Assembly: GCA_964246745.1 (NCBI GenBank)
Contig: CAXTRK010000002.1
Location: 124,001-188,000 of the forward strand
Source: Lichenicoccus sp964246745
GTDB taxonomy: Bacteria; Pseudomonadota; Alphaproteobacteria; Acetobacterales; Acetobacteraceae
Reading direction: 5' to 3'
Length of the DNA: 64,000 bases
Positions within the stretch are counted from its first letter, which is position 1; each line of letters starts with the position of its first letter. This document shows positions 1 through 8,486 of the stretch, in pieces. Below the pieces are notes generated by a model, which made no database searches, was not told the origin of the DNA, and saw only the letters and a program-made list of their open reading frames with translations. The position numbers and the translations under genes were made by a program.

Positions 1-109
1 GTTGGTCATCGCGGTGAAGTAGGTTAGGCGGCAAAGATGGACAAGTCGTAAAAGCGGACAGTTCCGCACAGGACCCCGTCACATCCTCGGAGATCCTCCC
101 TTGGACGCC

Positions 110-808
110 ATGAAGCACACGATTGCCCTCGTCGATGACGATCGCAACATTCTCACCTCGGTCTCGATCACGCTTGAAGCCGAAGGTTTTCAGGTCCGCA
201 CCTACACCGATGGCGAGTCGGCGCTTGCCGGCATCACCAGCAAGCCGGTCGACCTTGCCGTGCTCGATATCAAGATGCCGCGCATGGACGGGATGGAGCT
301 GCTGCAACGGCTGCGCAGCCGCTCGCAGCTCCCGGTGATCTTCCTGACCAGCAAGGACGAGGAGGTCGACCAGGTGATGGGCCTGCGCCTCGGCGCCGAC
401 GACTACATCACCAAACCGTTCTCGCAGCGTCTGCTGCTGGAGCGGATACGCGCCCTGCTGCGGCGCAACGATGCCAGCCGCCAGGCCGCGGGCGCGCCGC
501 CGCAGGGAACCATGACGCGCGGCGCGCTCTCGCTCGACGAAACCCGGCATCAGTGCCTCTGGCGCGACGCCGACATCCAGCTCACCGTCACCGAGTTCCT
601 GCTGGTCAAGGCGCTGGCCACCCGCCCGGGCTTGGTGAAGTCGCGCGATCAGCTCATCGACGCCGCTTACGGCGAAAACATCTATGTCGACGATCGCACC
701 ATCGACAGCCACATCAAGCGCGTGCGCAAGAAATTCCGGCAGATCGACGACAGCTTCAACCAGATCGAGACCCTCTACGGCATCGGCTACCGCTACAAGG
801 AGGAATGA
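110..808 (+). CDS. chvI: ChvI-like DNA-binding response regulator (OmpR family)
   Basis: This is the response regulator of a two-component system that acts in the cytoplasm as a phosphorylation-dependent transcription factor. The N-terminal receiver domain has the acidic pair in ALVDDDRN, the phospho-acceptor Asp53 in VLDIKMP and the conserved Lys in ITKPF. The C-terminal winged helix (about residues 135-230) ends in the OmpR-type segment DDRTIDSHIKRVRKKF. The N-terminal wording is very close to rhizobial ChvI. The ATG at 110 is chosen because it gives the usual ChvI N terminus; a TTG at 101 would add three residues. The stop overlaps the start of the sensor kinase in an ATGA, so the pair is co-translated. 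In relatives ChvGI responds to acidity and envelope stress; that role here is inferred from homology. Confidence 0.9.
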   Translation: MKHTIALVDDDRNILTSVSITLEAEGFQVRTYTDGESALAGITSKPVDLAVLDIKMPRMDGMELLQRLRSRSQLPVIFLTSKDEEVDQVMGLRLGADDYITKPFSQRLLLERIRALLRRNDASRQAAGAPPQGTMTRGALSLDETRHQCLWRDADIQLTVTEFLLVKALATRPGLVKSRDQLIDAAYGENIYVDDRTIDSHIKRVRKKFRQIDDSFNQIETLYGIGYRYKEE

Positions 809-2622
809 TGCCACAAAGCGTCATGACGAACAGGGTCATGACCGGCCCGGCTACCCTGCGAAGAGCCGCTCGAAAGACCGCCAAGCCGTCCGCTGGCCTG
901 GTGCGCGCGCGCTGGGTGTCGCCAATGATGCGTCGCATCCTACTGGTCAACGCGCTGCCGCTGGCGCTGCTGGTCGCGACCCTGCTCTACCTCAACGAGT
1001 TTCAGAACAGCCTGCTGGAAGCCGAAGTGACCGCGCTGCGCGAGCAGGCCCGTATCTATGCCGGGGCGCTTGGCCAGAGCGCGGTGGCGCCCGCGCCGAT
1101 CGGTGCCGGCCACAAGCAGCCATCCCGATCGCACGCGAGGCAGGCACGCGTCCACGCCCGTCCCGTCCATACCGGCGCCAGCACCGACTTTGTGCTTGTC
1201 CCCGATCTCGTCCGTCCGTTGCTGCTGCGGCTGACCGAGCCGAGCCCGAGCGCGCAGGCACGGCTGTTTGCTCCGGACGGCCAGCTCATCGCCGACAGCC
1301 GCGCCGATCAGGGCGCGACCGCGGCGCACGGTCAGCCGGCTTCCGGCCTCGGCTGGTTCGACGGGCTGGAGCGCGCCTACGAACGGCTGCTCAGCGCCAT
1401 TCCGCAGACCAGGCTACGCCTGTCTCCGGGCGACGCTGGAGCTAATTCCGACCCGCAGGCCGCCTCGCGCCAGCAACTGCGTTTCGGCGACCAGGACAGC
1501 TCCGAGACGCCACCTTTCATCCGCCGCAATGCCGCCCACCAGTTGCTGGTCACCGTCGCCGAGCCGGTCGAGCATGACGGACAGACCGTCGGCATCATCC
1601 AGCTCACCCGCGCGGCGCGCGAAGTCGATCGCTCTCTGTTCACGGTGCGCTCCTCGATCCTGGTGCTGTTCCTGGTGGCGCTCGCCATCACCGTGCTGCT
1701 GTCGTGGTATTTGTCGCTGACCATCGCTCGGCCGCTGCTGCGCCTCGCGTCGTCGGCGCATGTCATGCGCGAGGGGATCGGCCGCACCGGCAGCGTGCCG
1801 GCGCGCTTGCGCAACCGCCGCGACGAGATCGGCGAGCTGGCGCTGGCGCTCGACGATAGCGCCCGCGCGCTCTGGGCGCGAATGGACGCCATCGAGCGCT
1901 TCGCCGCCGATGTCAGCCACGAGATCAAGAATCCGCTCTCCTCGATCCGCTCGGCGATCGAGACTCTGCTCCGGATCGAAGACCTCAACCAGCAGCGTCG
2001 CCTGCTCGCCATCATCGGCGAGGATGTGAGTCGGCTGGACCGGCTGATCACCGACATTTCGGATGCCAGCCGCATCGATGCGGAGCTGTCCCGCACCCGT
2101 CCGGAAGCGGTTCCGCTCGCGCCTATCCTGTCGGTGCTGGCGGAGATCCATATGGCCACGCGCAAACCGGACGGTCCTGTCCTGGAAGTCGTGGCTCTGG
2201 CCCAGCCGCTGGTGGTGCTGGCCATTGAGGACCGGCTGGTTCAGGTGTTGCGCAACCTGATCGGCAACGCGGTCAGCTTCTCCCCCGCCGGCGGGGTGAT
2301 CACCCTGGAAGCCCGCGACATCGGCAGCTCGGTCGAGATCGCGGTCAGCGATCAGGGACCGGGCATTCCCGAGGGCAAGCTCGACAGCATCTTCGACCGC
2401 TTCTACTCCGAGCGTCCGCAAGGCGAGCATTTCGGCCAGCATTCCGGGCTTGGGCTGTCGATCAGCCGGCAGATTGTCGAGGCGCTGCGCGGCAGCATCA
2501 TCGCCGAAAACCGGCTTGACTCGGGTGGAAAGGTGTCCGGCGCGCGCTTCCTCGTACGGCTTCCCAAGGCTCCCACCGCCGCGGTCGATCCACAGCGAAC
2601 GAGCGAGGCGTCCCGGCATTAA
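805..2622 (+). CDS. chvG: ChvG-like sensor histidine kinase
   Basis: This inner-membrane sensor kinase is the partner of the ChvI-like regulator just upstream. The start is the first ATG of ATGATG, which overlaps the chvI stop and sits two bases after a strong AAGGAGGA ribosome-binding site at about 796-803. Transmembrane segments lie near residues 45-63 and 284-307 and flank a periplasmic domain of about 220 residues. A HAMP linker, a HisKA domain with the phospho-acceptor His372 in SHEIKNP and an HATPase_c domain (N box NLIGNAVSFSP, G boxes DQGPGIP and GLGLS) follow. Length is about 605 aa, typical of ChvG. The cytoplasmic N-terminal extension before TM1 is rich in Arg and Ala and poorly conserved in character. 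Periplasmic repression by ExoR is known in rhizobia, but no ExoR gene is present here. Confidence 0.88.
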   Translation: MMPQSVMTNRVMTGPATLRRAARKTAKPSAGLVRARWVSPMMRRILLVNALPLALLVATLLYLNEFQNSLLEAEVTALREQARIYAGALGQSAVAPAPIGAGHKQPSRSHARQARVHARPVHTGASTDFVLVPDLVRPLLLRLTEPSPSAQARLFAPDGQLIADSRADQGATAAHGQPASGLGWFDGLERAYERLLSAIPQTRLRLSPGDAGANSDPQAASRQQLRFGDQDSSETPPFIRRNAAHQLLVTVAEPVEHDGQTVGIIQLTRAAREVDRSLFTVRSSILVLFLVALAITVLLSWYLSLTIARPLLRLASSAHVMREGIGRTGSVPARLRNRRDEIGELALALDDSARALWARMDAIERFAADVSHEIKNPLSSIRSAIETLLRIEDLNQQRRLLAIIGEDVSRLDRLITDISDASRIDAELSRTRPEAVPLAPILSVLAEIHMATRKPDGPVLEVVALAQPLVVLAIEDRLVQVLRNLIGNAVSFSPAGGVITLEARDIGSSVEIAVSDQGPGIPEGKLDSIFDRFYSERPQGEHFGQHSGLGLSISRQIVEALRGSIIAENRLDSGGKVSGARFLVRLPKAPTAAVDPQRTSEASRH

Positions 2623-2647
2623 CGCAGACAACCAGGAACCCGCTTCC

Positions 2648-3841
2648 ATGTTGGACCAACAGGCAGACGACACGCCGCTCATGCGCAACGAGCAAGCCCG
2701 CGCCCAGGCGGAGATCAGCATGGATGCCGCCGGAGCCGGCCGCGCGCGGGCGCTCACGACCCTTTCCGCCTGCCTGGTGCTGCTGAGCGTGCTTGCGACC
2801 TTCTATACGCTGTATTTCACCTCCGACCTGGTGCTGCCCTTCGTCCTGGCCGGCGTGCTCAACCTGCTGCTCAGCAGCCCGATGCGCTTCCTGCACAACC
2901 GCTTGCGTATCCCCAAGCCGATCGCTGCCCTCTTACTGATTCTGGTGCTGTTCGGCGTCGTCGGCGGCATCGGCGCCGCGATCTCGGTGCCAGCCGCCGG
3001 TTGGATCAGCAAGGCGCCGCAGAGCCTGCCCGCGTTGCAGGAGAAGCTCGCCTTCCTGCACGGCCCGATCCGTGCGGTGCAGGATGCCATGAAGAAGCTG
3101 CAGGCGTTGATGGATGAGACCAGCGGCACGTCCCCGCACGGCAGCCAGCAGGTCGTCCAGGTGCAGCAGGCCGGCAATGGCATTGCCAGCGTCGGCTCTA
3201 CCCTGCTGATCGGCACCCGCGCCTTCCTGGGGCAGATCTTCACTATGCTGCTGATGCTGTTCTTCCTGCTCTACGAGGGCGACAGCCTGCTGCGACGCTT
3301 CATCGAGATCATGCCGACCTGGGCGGACAAGCGCCGGGCGGTGCAGATCACCACCGAAATCGAGCACAACGTCTCGCTTTATCTTGCCACCATCACGGCG
3401 ATGAACCTCCTGGTCGGCACCCTGAACTTCATACAATGCTGGGGGCTCGGCCTGCCGAACCCGCTACTCTGGGGCGTGCTCGCCTTCCTGCTGAACTACA
3501 TTCCGATCCTTGGACCGCTGACCGGCGTCGTCATCTACTTCTTCGTCGCCCTGTTCAGCTTCAGCTCCGTCCTGCACGCGCTGATCCCGCCCGCGATCTA
3601 TCTCGGCATCCACCTGATGGAAGGCGAGACGATCACGCCGATGCTGCTGGCGCGTCGTTTCACCCTGAATCCGGTCCTGGTGATGTCCTCGCTGATGTTC
3701 TGGGACTGGCTCTGGGGGATTCCCGGCGCCTTTCTCAGCGTGCCGATGCTCGCCGTCTTCAAGATCGTCTGCGACCACGTCGACGTGTTGACACCGATCG
3801 GCCATATCGTGGGCGGCGCGCCGAAATTGCGCAGACGATAA
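2648..3841 (+). CDS. AI-2E family (PerM/YdiK-type) transporter
   Basis: This is a polytopic membrane protein of the AI-2E transporter / UPF0118 family (PerM, YdiK, TqsA). Members have been linked to autoinducer-2 export or to Na+/H+ antiport; the substrate here is unknown. The ATG at 2648 gives about 397 aa. Two hydrophobic hairpins lie in the first 110 residues, then a soluble segment, then the family hallmark block near residues 250-360: a membrane stretch ending FLLYEGD, the segment NYIPILGPL, and a helix containing a conserved GxHLMEG-type motif. The C terminus is basic. It follows chvG after 25 bases on the same strand, so co-transcription with the two-component system is plausible. Confidence 0.8.
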   Translation: MLDQQADDTPLMRNEQARAQAEISMDAAGAGRARALTTLSACLVLLSVLATFYTLYFTSDLVLPFVLAGVLNLLLSSPMRFLHNRLRIPKPIAALLLILVLFGVVGGIGAAISVPAAGWISKAPQSLPALQEKLAFLHGPIRAVQDAMKKLQALMDETSGTSPHGSQQVVQVQQAGNGIASVGSTLLIGTRAFLGQIFTMLLMLFFLLYEGDSLLRRFIEIMPTWADKRRAVQITTEIEHNVSLYLATITAMNLLVGTLNFIQCWGLGLPNPLLWGVLAFLLNYIPILGPLTGVVIYFFVALFSFSSVLHALIPPAIYLGIHLMEGETITPMLLARRFTLNPVLVMSSLMFWDWLWGIPGAFLSVPMLAVFKIVCDHVDVLTPIGHIVGGAPKLRRR

Positions 3842-3844
3842 AAA

Positions 3845-3877
3845 TTGGCGCTGCCTCAATAAAGCAGCCGGCGCCAA
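3845..3877 (+). terminator. Imperfect hairpin after the AI-2E transporter gene
   Basis: Four bases after the stop codon, TTGGCG (3845-3850) pairs with CGCCAA (3872-3877) and CTGC (3851-3854) pairs with GCAG (3864-3867). A CCGG bulge sits on the right arm and the loop is A/T-rich. There is no U tract, so this is at best a weak or factor-assisted terminator separating the regulator operon from the pilus locus. The remaining ~160 bases before flp must hold the pilin promoter; TACAAT at 3913-3918 resembles a -10 box, but no convincing -35 is seen. Confidence 0.35.
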
Positions 3878-4035
3878 AACCTCTGAAATTCAGCCCCGTG
3901 CGCTCGACCAGCTACAATCATGTGGCGATACTCATGTCGGTGTGTTAACGGTCCATTTACCGCAGTCTCTGATAGTGGCCCCCCCGCCACCGCTCGCTGT
4001 CCCAAATCCGCCAGCAGCAAATCGAGGAGCTCATC

Positions 4036-4206
4036 ATGATCGACTATGTCAAGATTTGGCTGGAACTGAAGACCGACCGCCGCGCCGTGACCGCGATGGA
4101 ATACGGCCTGATTGCGGCTCTGATCGCCGTCGTGATCATCGGCGCCCTAACTACCATCGGAACCAACCTGACCACCACCTTCACCGCAATCGGCAATAAA
4201 ATTTGA
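4036..4206 (+). CDS. flp: Flp/Fap-type major pilin
   Basis: A 56-residue prepilin, the structural subunit of the Tad (type IVb) pilus. A short charged leader ending in KTDRRA is followed by the Flp signature VTAMEYGLIAALIAVVIIG, with the Glu-Tyr pair needed for processing and assembly and a single hydrophobic helix. Flp leaders usually end in Gly before the cleavage site (G|ATAIEYGL); here the equivalent residue is Ala, which the prepilin peptidase would have to accept. A strong GAGGAG Shine-Dalgarno precedes the ATG at 4036. It is the first gene of the Tad locus and is separated from the next gene by about 50 bases, a common place for differential expression of abundant pilin. Confidence 0.88.
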   Translation: MIDYVKIWLELKTDRRAVTAMEYGLIAALIAVVIIGALTTIGTNLTTTFTAIGNKI

Positions 4207-4255
4207 TAAGGTTGAGGATCCGTCGCGAAGCTTCTTAGATGGAAAATCAGCCTAA

Positions 4256-4750
4256 ATGCTGCAACATCCACTTATGGTCATCGGCGCAGTCTTTCTGCTG
4301 CTCGCCTGTGTCTATGATTGGGCGCTCCGTGTTGTGCCGAACGCGATTCCGCTTGTCGTCGCAAGTGCCGGGATCGCGCTTCGCTGGCTCTCCGGCAACC
4401 TGGCTGCGGGACTTCTTGCAGCAGCAATCGTGTTTGTCCTTGCCGCACTCTGCTGGCGTCGCGGCTGGCTTGGCGGCGCGGACGTGAAGCTGCTTGGAGC
4501 CGGCGCCTTGCTCGTTGCTCCGGCATCCGCCTGTGGCTTCGCGCTCGCGACCTGCCTCGCCGGCGGCGTGCTCGCGATCGTCTATCTGCTGCTCGGCCGC
4601 CTGGTGCCCCCGCCTGGTCCGCGTCCGACATCGCCAAGCCTCGTGCGGCGCATCATACGCATCGAGCAGCGCCGCCTGCAGCGGCGCGGACCGCTTCCCT
4701 ACGCCACTGCCATCGCCGCCGGCGCCTGCGCCACATTGATCGGACGGTAG
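4256..4750 (+). CDS. cpaA: Prepilin peptidase CpaA/TadV (A24 family)
   Basis: A membrane aspartic peptidase that removes the leader of Flp pilin and the TadE-type pseudopilins. The protein is about 164 aa, the usual size of CpaA/TadV, which lacks the methyltransferase domain of PilD. Catalytic Asp21 lies in CVYDW followed by the RVVPN block, and Asp76 lies in the GxAD-K motif (GGADVKLLGAG). Five to six hydrophobic segments are visible. The C-terminal ~40 residues are basic (RRIIRIEQRRLQRRG) and likely cytoplasmic. It lies between flp and cpaB, as in the Caulobacter cpa cluster. Confidence 0.88.
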   Translation: MLQHPLMVIGAVFLLLACVYDWALRVVPNAIPLVVASAGIALRWLSGNLAAGLLAAAIVFVLAALCWRRGWLGGADVKLLGAGALLVAPASACGFALATCLAGGVLAIVYLLLGRLVPPPGPRPTSPSLVRRIIRIEQRRLQRRGPLPYATAIAAGACATLIGR

Positions 4751-4754
4751 AGCC

Positions 4755-5594
4755 GTGTTCCTCCGCCTCACGATTTTTGTTGTGCTGGCGCTGGGCCTCG
4801 GTGGCTTTGGCACAGTCGCCTGGCTGGCAGTCCGGCAGCCGCCAAAACCACAGGTCATCGCCCACATCGCACCAATGCCGGTGCGGCATGTCATCCTGGC
4901 GGCCGCGACGCCCATGCGCGCCGGCACGCTGGTCCGGCCGGACGATCTGTTGCCGCTTGCGGTCGCGAGCATCCCCGCCGGAGCGCAGGAGGATAGCCAG
5001 GCGGTCCGCGCGAGCCTGGTCGGCGCGATGGTGCGCCGCAGCGTCGACGCGCATGCGCCGCTGCTCGCATCCGATATCCTTCGTCCTGGAGATCACGGCT
5101 TTCTCGCCGCCGTGCTGGCGCCCGGCACCTGTGCCGCCAGCGTCGGCGTGGATGCGGTCAGCGGCAACGCCGGGCTGATCTGGCCAGGCGACCACGTCGA
5201 CCTGATCCTGACGCAGGAACTTGAAACCGCCGGCGTTCCCGCCAGTCACCGCGTCGCCGCGGAGACCGTGCTCTCCAACGTGCGCGTGATCGCCATCGAT
5301 GAACTCCTGGCGCGCGGCGTCGCACCCGCGCCGCAAGCGGCAGGTCTTCAGCGCACCGTGACACTCGAAGTCACTGCGCAGCAGGCACGCGATATCGCGG
5401 TGGCAACGCGGCTCGGCCGCCTATCGCTTGCCGTTCGCGCAGCCGAGCAAAACGTCGCCAGCACGCCCGCGCCGGTTGTCACAGTATGGGCAGGCGACGT
5501 CTCGCCCGCACTCGGCCGACCCAAGCCTTCAAGACAGGGGGCCGTGTTGCGGCTCTATGACGGCACGGCCGAGGGCAAGGAGTTACGGTTTTGA
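4755..5594 (+). CDS. cpaB: Flp pilus assembly protein CpaB/RcpC
   Basis: A periplasmic, inner-membrane-anchored component of the Tad secretion machine. It starts at a GTG (4755) four bases after the cpaA stop. One N-terminal membrane helix (about residues 3-25) is followed by a SAF-type domain (roughly residues 45-115), with the family's MPMRAGTLVRPDDL-like segment, and then the CpaB/RcpC C-terminal domain with the block GLIWPGDHVDLILTQ. Its length of 279 aa is normal. The stop overlaps the TTG start of cpaC. CpaB is thought to work with the secretin and may gate or modify pilus passage. Confidence 0.88.
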   Translation: MFLRLTIFVVLALGLGGFGTVAWLAVRQPPKPQVIAHIAPMPVRHVILAAATPMRAGTLVRPDDLLPLAVASIPAGAQEDSQAVRASLVGAMVRRSVDAHAPLLASDILRPGDHGFLAAVLAPGTCAASVGVDAVSGNAGLIWPGDHVDLILTQELETAGVPASHRVAAETVLSNVRVIAIDELLARGVAPAPQAAGLQRTVTLEVTAQQARDIAVATRLGRLSLAVRAAEQNVASTPAPVVTVWAGDVSPALGRPKPSRQGAVLRLYDGTAEGKELRF

Positions 5595-6967
5595 AGCTGC
5601 CTCGTCTCTTCTGCCTGCTTGCGGCCCTGATCATCTGCACGGCGGCGCGTGGGCCTCGCGCACCGGATCAGTCGATCGCGCTGCAGGCCGGCGCCGGACA
5701 GGTGGTCACGCTATCCGCCGCCGCCGCCAGCGTCTTCGCCGCCGACCCCAAGGTGGTCGAGGTCCGTCCAGCCAGCCCGACCAGCCTGTTCCTGTTCGGC
5801 GTCGCACCCGGCCGCAGCACGGTCGCGGCACTTGCCTCGAATGGGCGGGTGATCGCGCAGATGGAAGTCACCGTGGCGCCAAGCGGCTACGCCGCAAGCG
5901 CCGCGACATCGCAGGTTGCAACCGCACTGCCGGGCGGCGACGTCTCCGCTGCTCCGCGCAACAATGGCCTCGTGCTGAGCGGCGCGGTCGACTCTCCCGC
6001 CGAGGCGGACCGCGCCGTCAGCGCCGCCAGCGCCGGGCTCGCCAAGGACCAGACGCTCGACGACCGCATGACCGTGCGTGGTACGATAGAGGTCAATTTG
6101 CGCGTGCGCATTCTGGAGATGGATCGCAACCTGACTCGCGAGCTCGGCGTCAACTGGACGACCTTGGCGAATGTCGGCGGTCGTTACGCAACACTCGGCG
6201 CGGGGACGGCGCTGCCGCTTCTGACCAACGCCACCAGCATCTTTGGCGGGGGTTACAACAACAACGCGCCCGGCAAGGCGCTGGACATCAATGCCCTGGT
6301 GGACGCCATGGCGCAGGACCAGCTCGTCCATGTCCTCGCCGAGCCCAACCTCACCACCATGAGCGGCGAGCCGGCGAGCTTCCTGGTCGGCGGCGAATTC
6401 CCGATCCCGGTGGCGCAGTTCGGCGACACCGTCTCAATCGAATTCAAGCAGTACGGTGTCAGTCTGACCTTCGTGCCGACGGTGCTCGACAACGGACGCA
6501 TCAATCTGCACGTCCGCCCGGAAGTCAGCCAGCTCAGCAGCCAAGGCGCGATCCAGTTGCAGACGGGAAGCAACAACAGCATCCAGATTCCAGCACTTCA
6601 GGTGCGCAGAGCCGATACCACCGTGGAGCTCGGCAGCGGCCAGAGCTTCGCCATTGCCGGACTGCTGCAGGACTCCACGCAAATGACCGCCAACACCGTG
6701 CCGCTGCTCGGCGATCTGCCGGTGCTTGGCGCATTGTTCCGTTCCGACAACTTTCAGCGCAACCAGACCGAGCTGGTCATCCTGGTCACCCCCTACATGG
6801 TGCAGCCGGCGAGCAGCCCGGCGGCGTTCGAGGGGCCGGATAAGGGATGGCGTCCCCCCAATGACATCGAGCGCATCCTGCTGCTGCGCCAGCAGGCGCT
6901 CGGCGCGCCCTCGGATGCCTCAAACCGGCCTGTCGTGCCAGGAGATGCGGGGTTCATCATACAATGA
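5591..6967 (+). CDS. cpaC: Tad pilus secretin CpaC/RcpA
   Basis: The outer-membrane secretin of the Flp pilus. A signal peptide (residues 1 to about 20) is followed by the pilus/T3SS N-terminal domain, where VTLSAAAASVFAADPKVVEV matches the family, and by a C-terminal secretin domain whose hallmark is VPLLGDLPVLGALF near residue 380. The start is the TTG at 5591, overlapping the cpaB stop as TTGA; no better ATG is in frame nearby. At 458 aa it is a normal CpaC. The end overlaps the next lipoprotein gene by 4 bases. Pilotin-like help may come from that lipoprotein. Confidence 0.9.
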   Translation: MKLPRLFCLLAALIICTAARGPRAPDQSIALQAGAGQVVTLSAAAASVFAADPKVVEVRPASPTSLFLFGVAPGRSTVAALASNGRVIAQMEVTVAPSGYAASAATSQVATALPGGDVSAAPRNNGLVLSGAVDSPAEADRAVSAASAGLAKDQTLDDRMTVRGTIEVNLRVRILEMDRNLTRELGVNWTTLANVGGRYATLGAGTALPLLTNATSIFGGGYNNNAPGKALDINALVDAMAQDQLVHVLAEPNLTTMSGEPASFLVGGEFPIPVAQFGDTVSIEFKQYGVSLTFVPTVLDNGRINLHVRPEVSQLSSQGAIQLQTGSNNSIQIPALQVRRADTTVELGSGQSFAIAGLLQDSTQMTANTVPLLGDLPVLGALFRSDNFQRNQTELVILVTPYMVQPASSPAAFEGPDKGWRPPNDIERILLLRQQALGAPSDASNRPVVPGDAGFIIQ

Positions 6968-7275
6968 AGCTGCTGCTTTGCCTCTCGCTTCTTCTCGGTG
7001 TCGCGGCATGTTCCGCTGCCGACCCGACGCAACGCTCCGGCACCTGGCAGCCGATTGGCGCCAATGACGCCAACCTGCGCGCCATGATCGCCGATCCCGC
7101 CGATCTGTCGCACGGCCGCGCCGGCACGGACGCCGACGGCCAGGTCGCGGCAAACGCGGTGGCGCGCTACCGTGCGGGCAAAGTCAAGCAACTGCCAGAT
7201 TCCGGCGCGGCCCAGATGACCTCGGTCTCGTTCGGGAACAGCAACGCGTCGCCAGCTTCGTCGGGCCCGAACTGA
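6964..7275 (+). CDS. cpaD: Short CpaD-like pilus lipoprotein
   Basis: A 103-residue lipoprotein with a signal peptide and lipobox (LLLGVAAC), overlapping cpaC by ATGA and followed by cpaE with a TGATG overlap. Position and the block NLRAMIADPADLSHGRAG, followed by a VARYRAG motif, match the C-terminal part of CpaD/RcpB, where the typical wording is NLAAMVADPxDL. Usual CpaD proteins are about 200-240 aa, so roughly the N-terminal half of the family is absent while the lipoprotein signal is kept. I read it as a natural short form rather than a pseudogene, because both ends are neatly coupled to its neighbours. Confidence 0.72.
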   Translation: MKLLLCLSLLLGVAACSAADPTQRSGTWQPIGANDANLRAMIADPADLSHGRAGTDADGQVAANAVARYRAGKVKQLPDSGAAQMTSVSFGNSNASPASSGPN

Positions 7276-8486
7276 TGGACGGTGACAGCGTCGCCGCCGC
7301 CAGATCGGGCGCCGCCTCTCACCGTGCGGAACGGCTCGCTCTGCTCGCCTTCGTCAACGACGCGCACAGCGAATCCGTGTTGCGCGAGGGCCTGGCGGAA
7401 GCGGTGCCGCACGGTCTCGAGATCCGTCGCGGCTCCATGCGCGGCGCAATCGCGGCGCTGAGCGCAATGCAGACGCCGAAAGCATTGATCATCGACATCA
7501 CCGGCGAGTCGCAGCCGCTGGCGCTCCTCACCGATTTGAGCCAGGTGGTCGAGCCGGATGTCCTCGTCATGGTGGTGGGCGAACGCGAGGACGTCGCCTT
7601 CTATCGGCAAGTGACACGTATGCTGGGTGCGGCGGAGTATCTCTACAAGCCGCTGGTGCCGGAAATGGTGGCACGGCATTTCGGCGCTCCGTTCACGCAG
7701 CAGGCCACCACCGCCGCTCTCGGCGGCCGCATAGTCTCGGTGACCGGGGTTCGCGGTGGCACCGGGGCGACCACGGTGGCGGTCAACCTGGCCTGGGAGA
7801 TCGCGGAAGCGGCGCGACGCCACACGGTTCTGCTCGATGCGGACCTGCATCGCGGCAGTGCCGCCATGCTGCTCAAGGGTCAAACCGGCCCGGCGTTGCG
7901 CGCGGCCCTCGAAGCGCCGACCAGACTGGACGAGCTGTATGTGGAAAGATCCGCCATTCCGGTAGGAGAACGGCTCTATCTTCTCGCCGCCGAGGAAAAG
8001 CTCACCGAACATCCGTCCTATGCCGACGGAGCCGCCGCTAAACTGTGCGGCATCCTGCGACGCCGCTTCAATTTCGTGGTCGCCGACGTGCCGTTCGCGG
8101 CAACCGCCTTGTCGCGCGATCTGCTGGATCTGACCCAGCAGCGCGTCCTGGTGCTGTTGCCGACTTTGGGATGCATTCGCGACACGCTGCGCATCCTGGC
8201 GCTGCCGGTCGGCAGCCAGCAGGCGCGTCGCGCGGTGCTTGTGCTGAACCGCGCCGAAATGCCGGGCGGCTTGTCCCGCGCCGAGATGGAAGCGGCGTTG
8301 CAGCTCAAGATCGATGTCTGCATTTCCGATCTGCCGCGCGCGGTCGGTCTGGCCGAACAGTCCGGAGAGCCTGCGGTAAAGCACAAGGGCGCATTCCGCA
8401 ACGGCATCGTCCAACTCGCCCAGGAGGTCGCCTTCGGTCGGGCCGCCACGCAACGCAGACGGTTCAGCCTGCCATGGCGCAGATAA
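7275..8486 (+). CDS. cpaE: CpaE/TadZ-like pilus localization ATPase
   Basis: A MinD/ParA-superfamily protein that positions the Tad machine in the cell. The N-terminal ~130 residues form an atypical receiver-like domain (for example ALIIDITGESQPLALL and the YLYKPL end). The MinD-like domain begins near residue 152 with a deviant Walker A, VRGGTGATTVAVN (158-171), in which the signature first Lys of KGGxGKT is Arg and the second is Ala. TadZ proteins often have degenerate P loops, so reduced ATP hydrolysis is plausible. The start at 7275 shares the TGATG with the lipoprotein gene upstream, and the end overlaps cpaF by 13 bases. Confidence 0.85.
   Translation: MDGDSVAAARSGAASHRAERLALLAFVNDAHSESVLREGLAEAVPHGLEIRRGSMRGAIAALSAMQTPKALIIDITGESQPLALLTDLSQVVEPDVLVMVVGEREDVAFYRQVTRMLGAAEYLYKPLVPEMVARHFGAPFTQQATTAALGGRIVSVTGVRGGTGATTVAVNLAWEIAEAARRHTVLLDADLHRGSAAMLLKGQTGPALRAALEAPTRLDELYVERSAIPVGERLYLLAAEEKLTEHPSYADGAAAKLCGILRRRFNFVVADVPFAATALSRDLLDLTQQRVLVLLPTLGCIRDTLRILALPVGSQQARRAVLVLNRAEMPGGLSRAEMEAALQLKIDVCISDLPRAVGLAEQSGEPAVKHKGAFRNGIVQLAQEVAFGRAATQRRRFSLPWRR

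Noticed and set aside
3942..4199. An 85-codon frame overlapping the pilin gene.
   Set aside because: It is out of frame with the 56-codon Flp pilin, which has an unmistakable signature and a strong ribosome-binding site.
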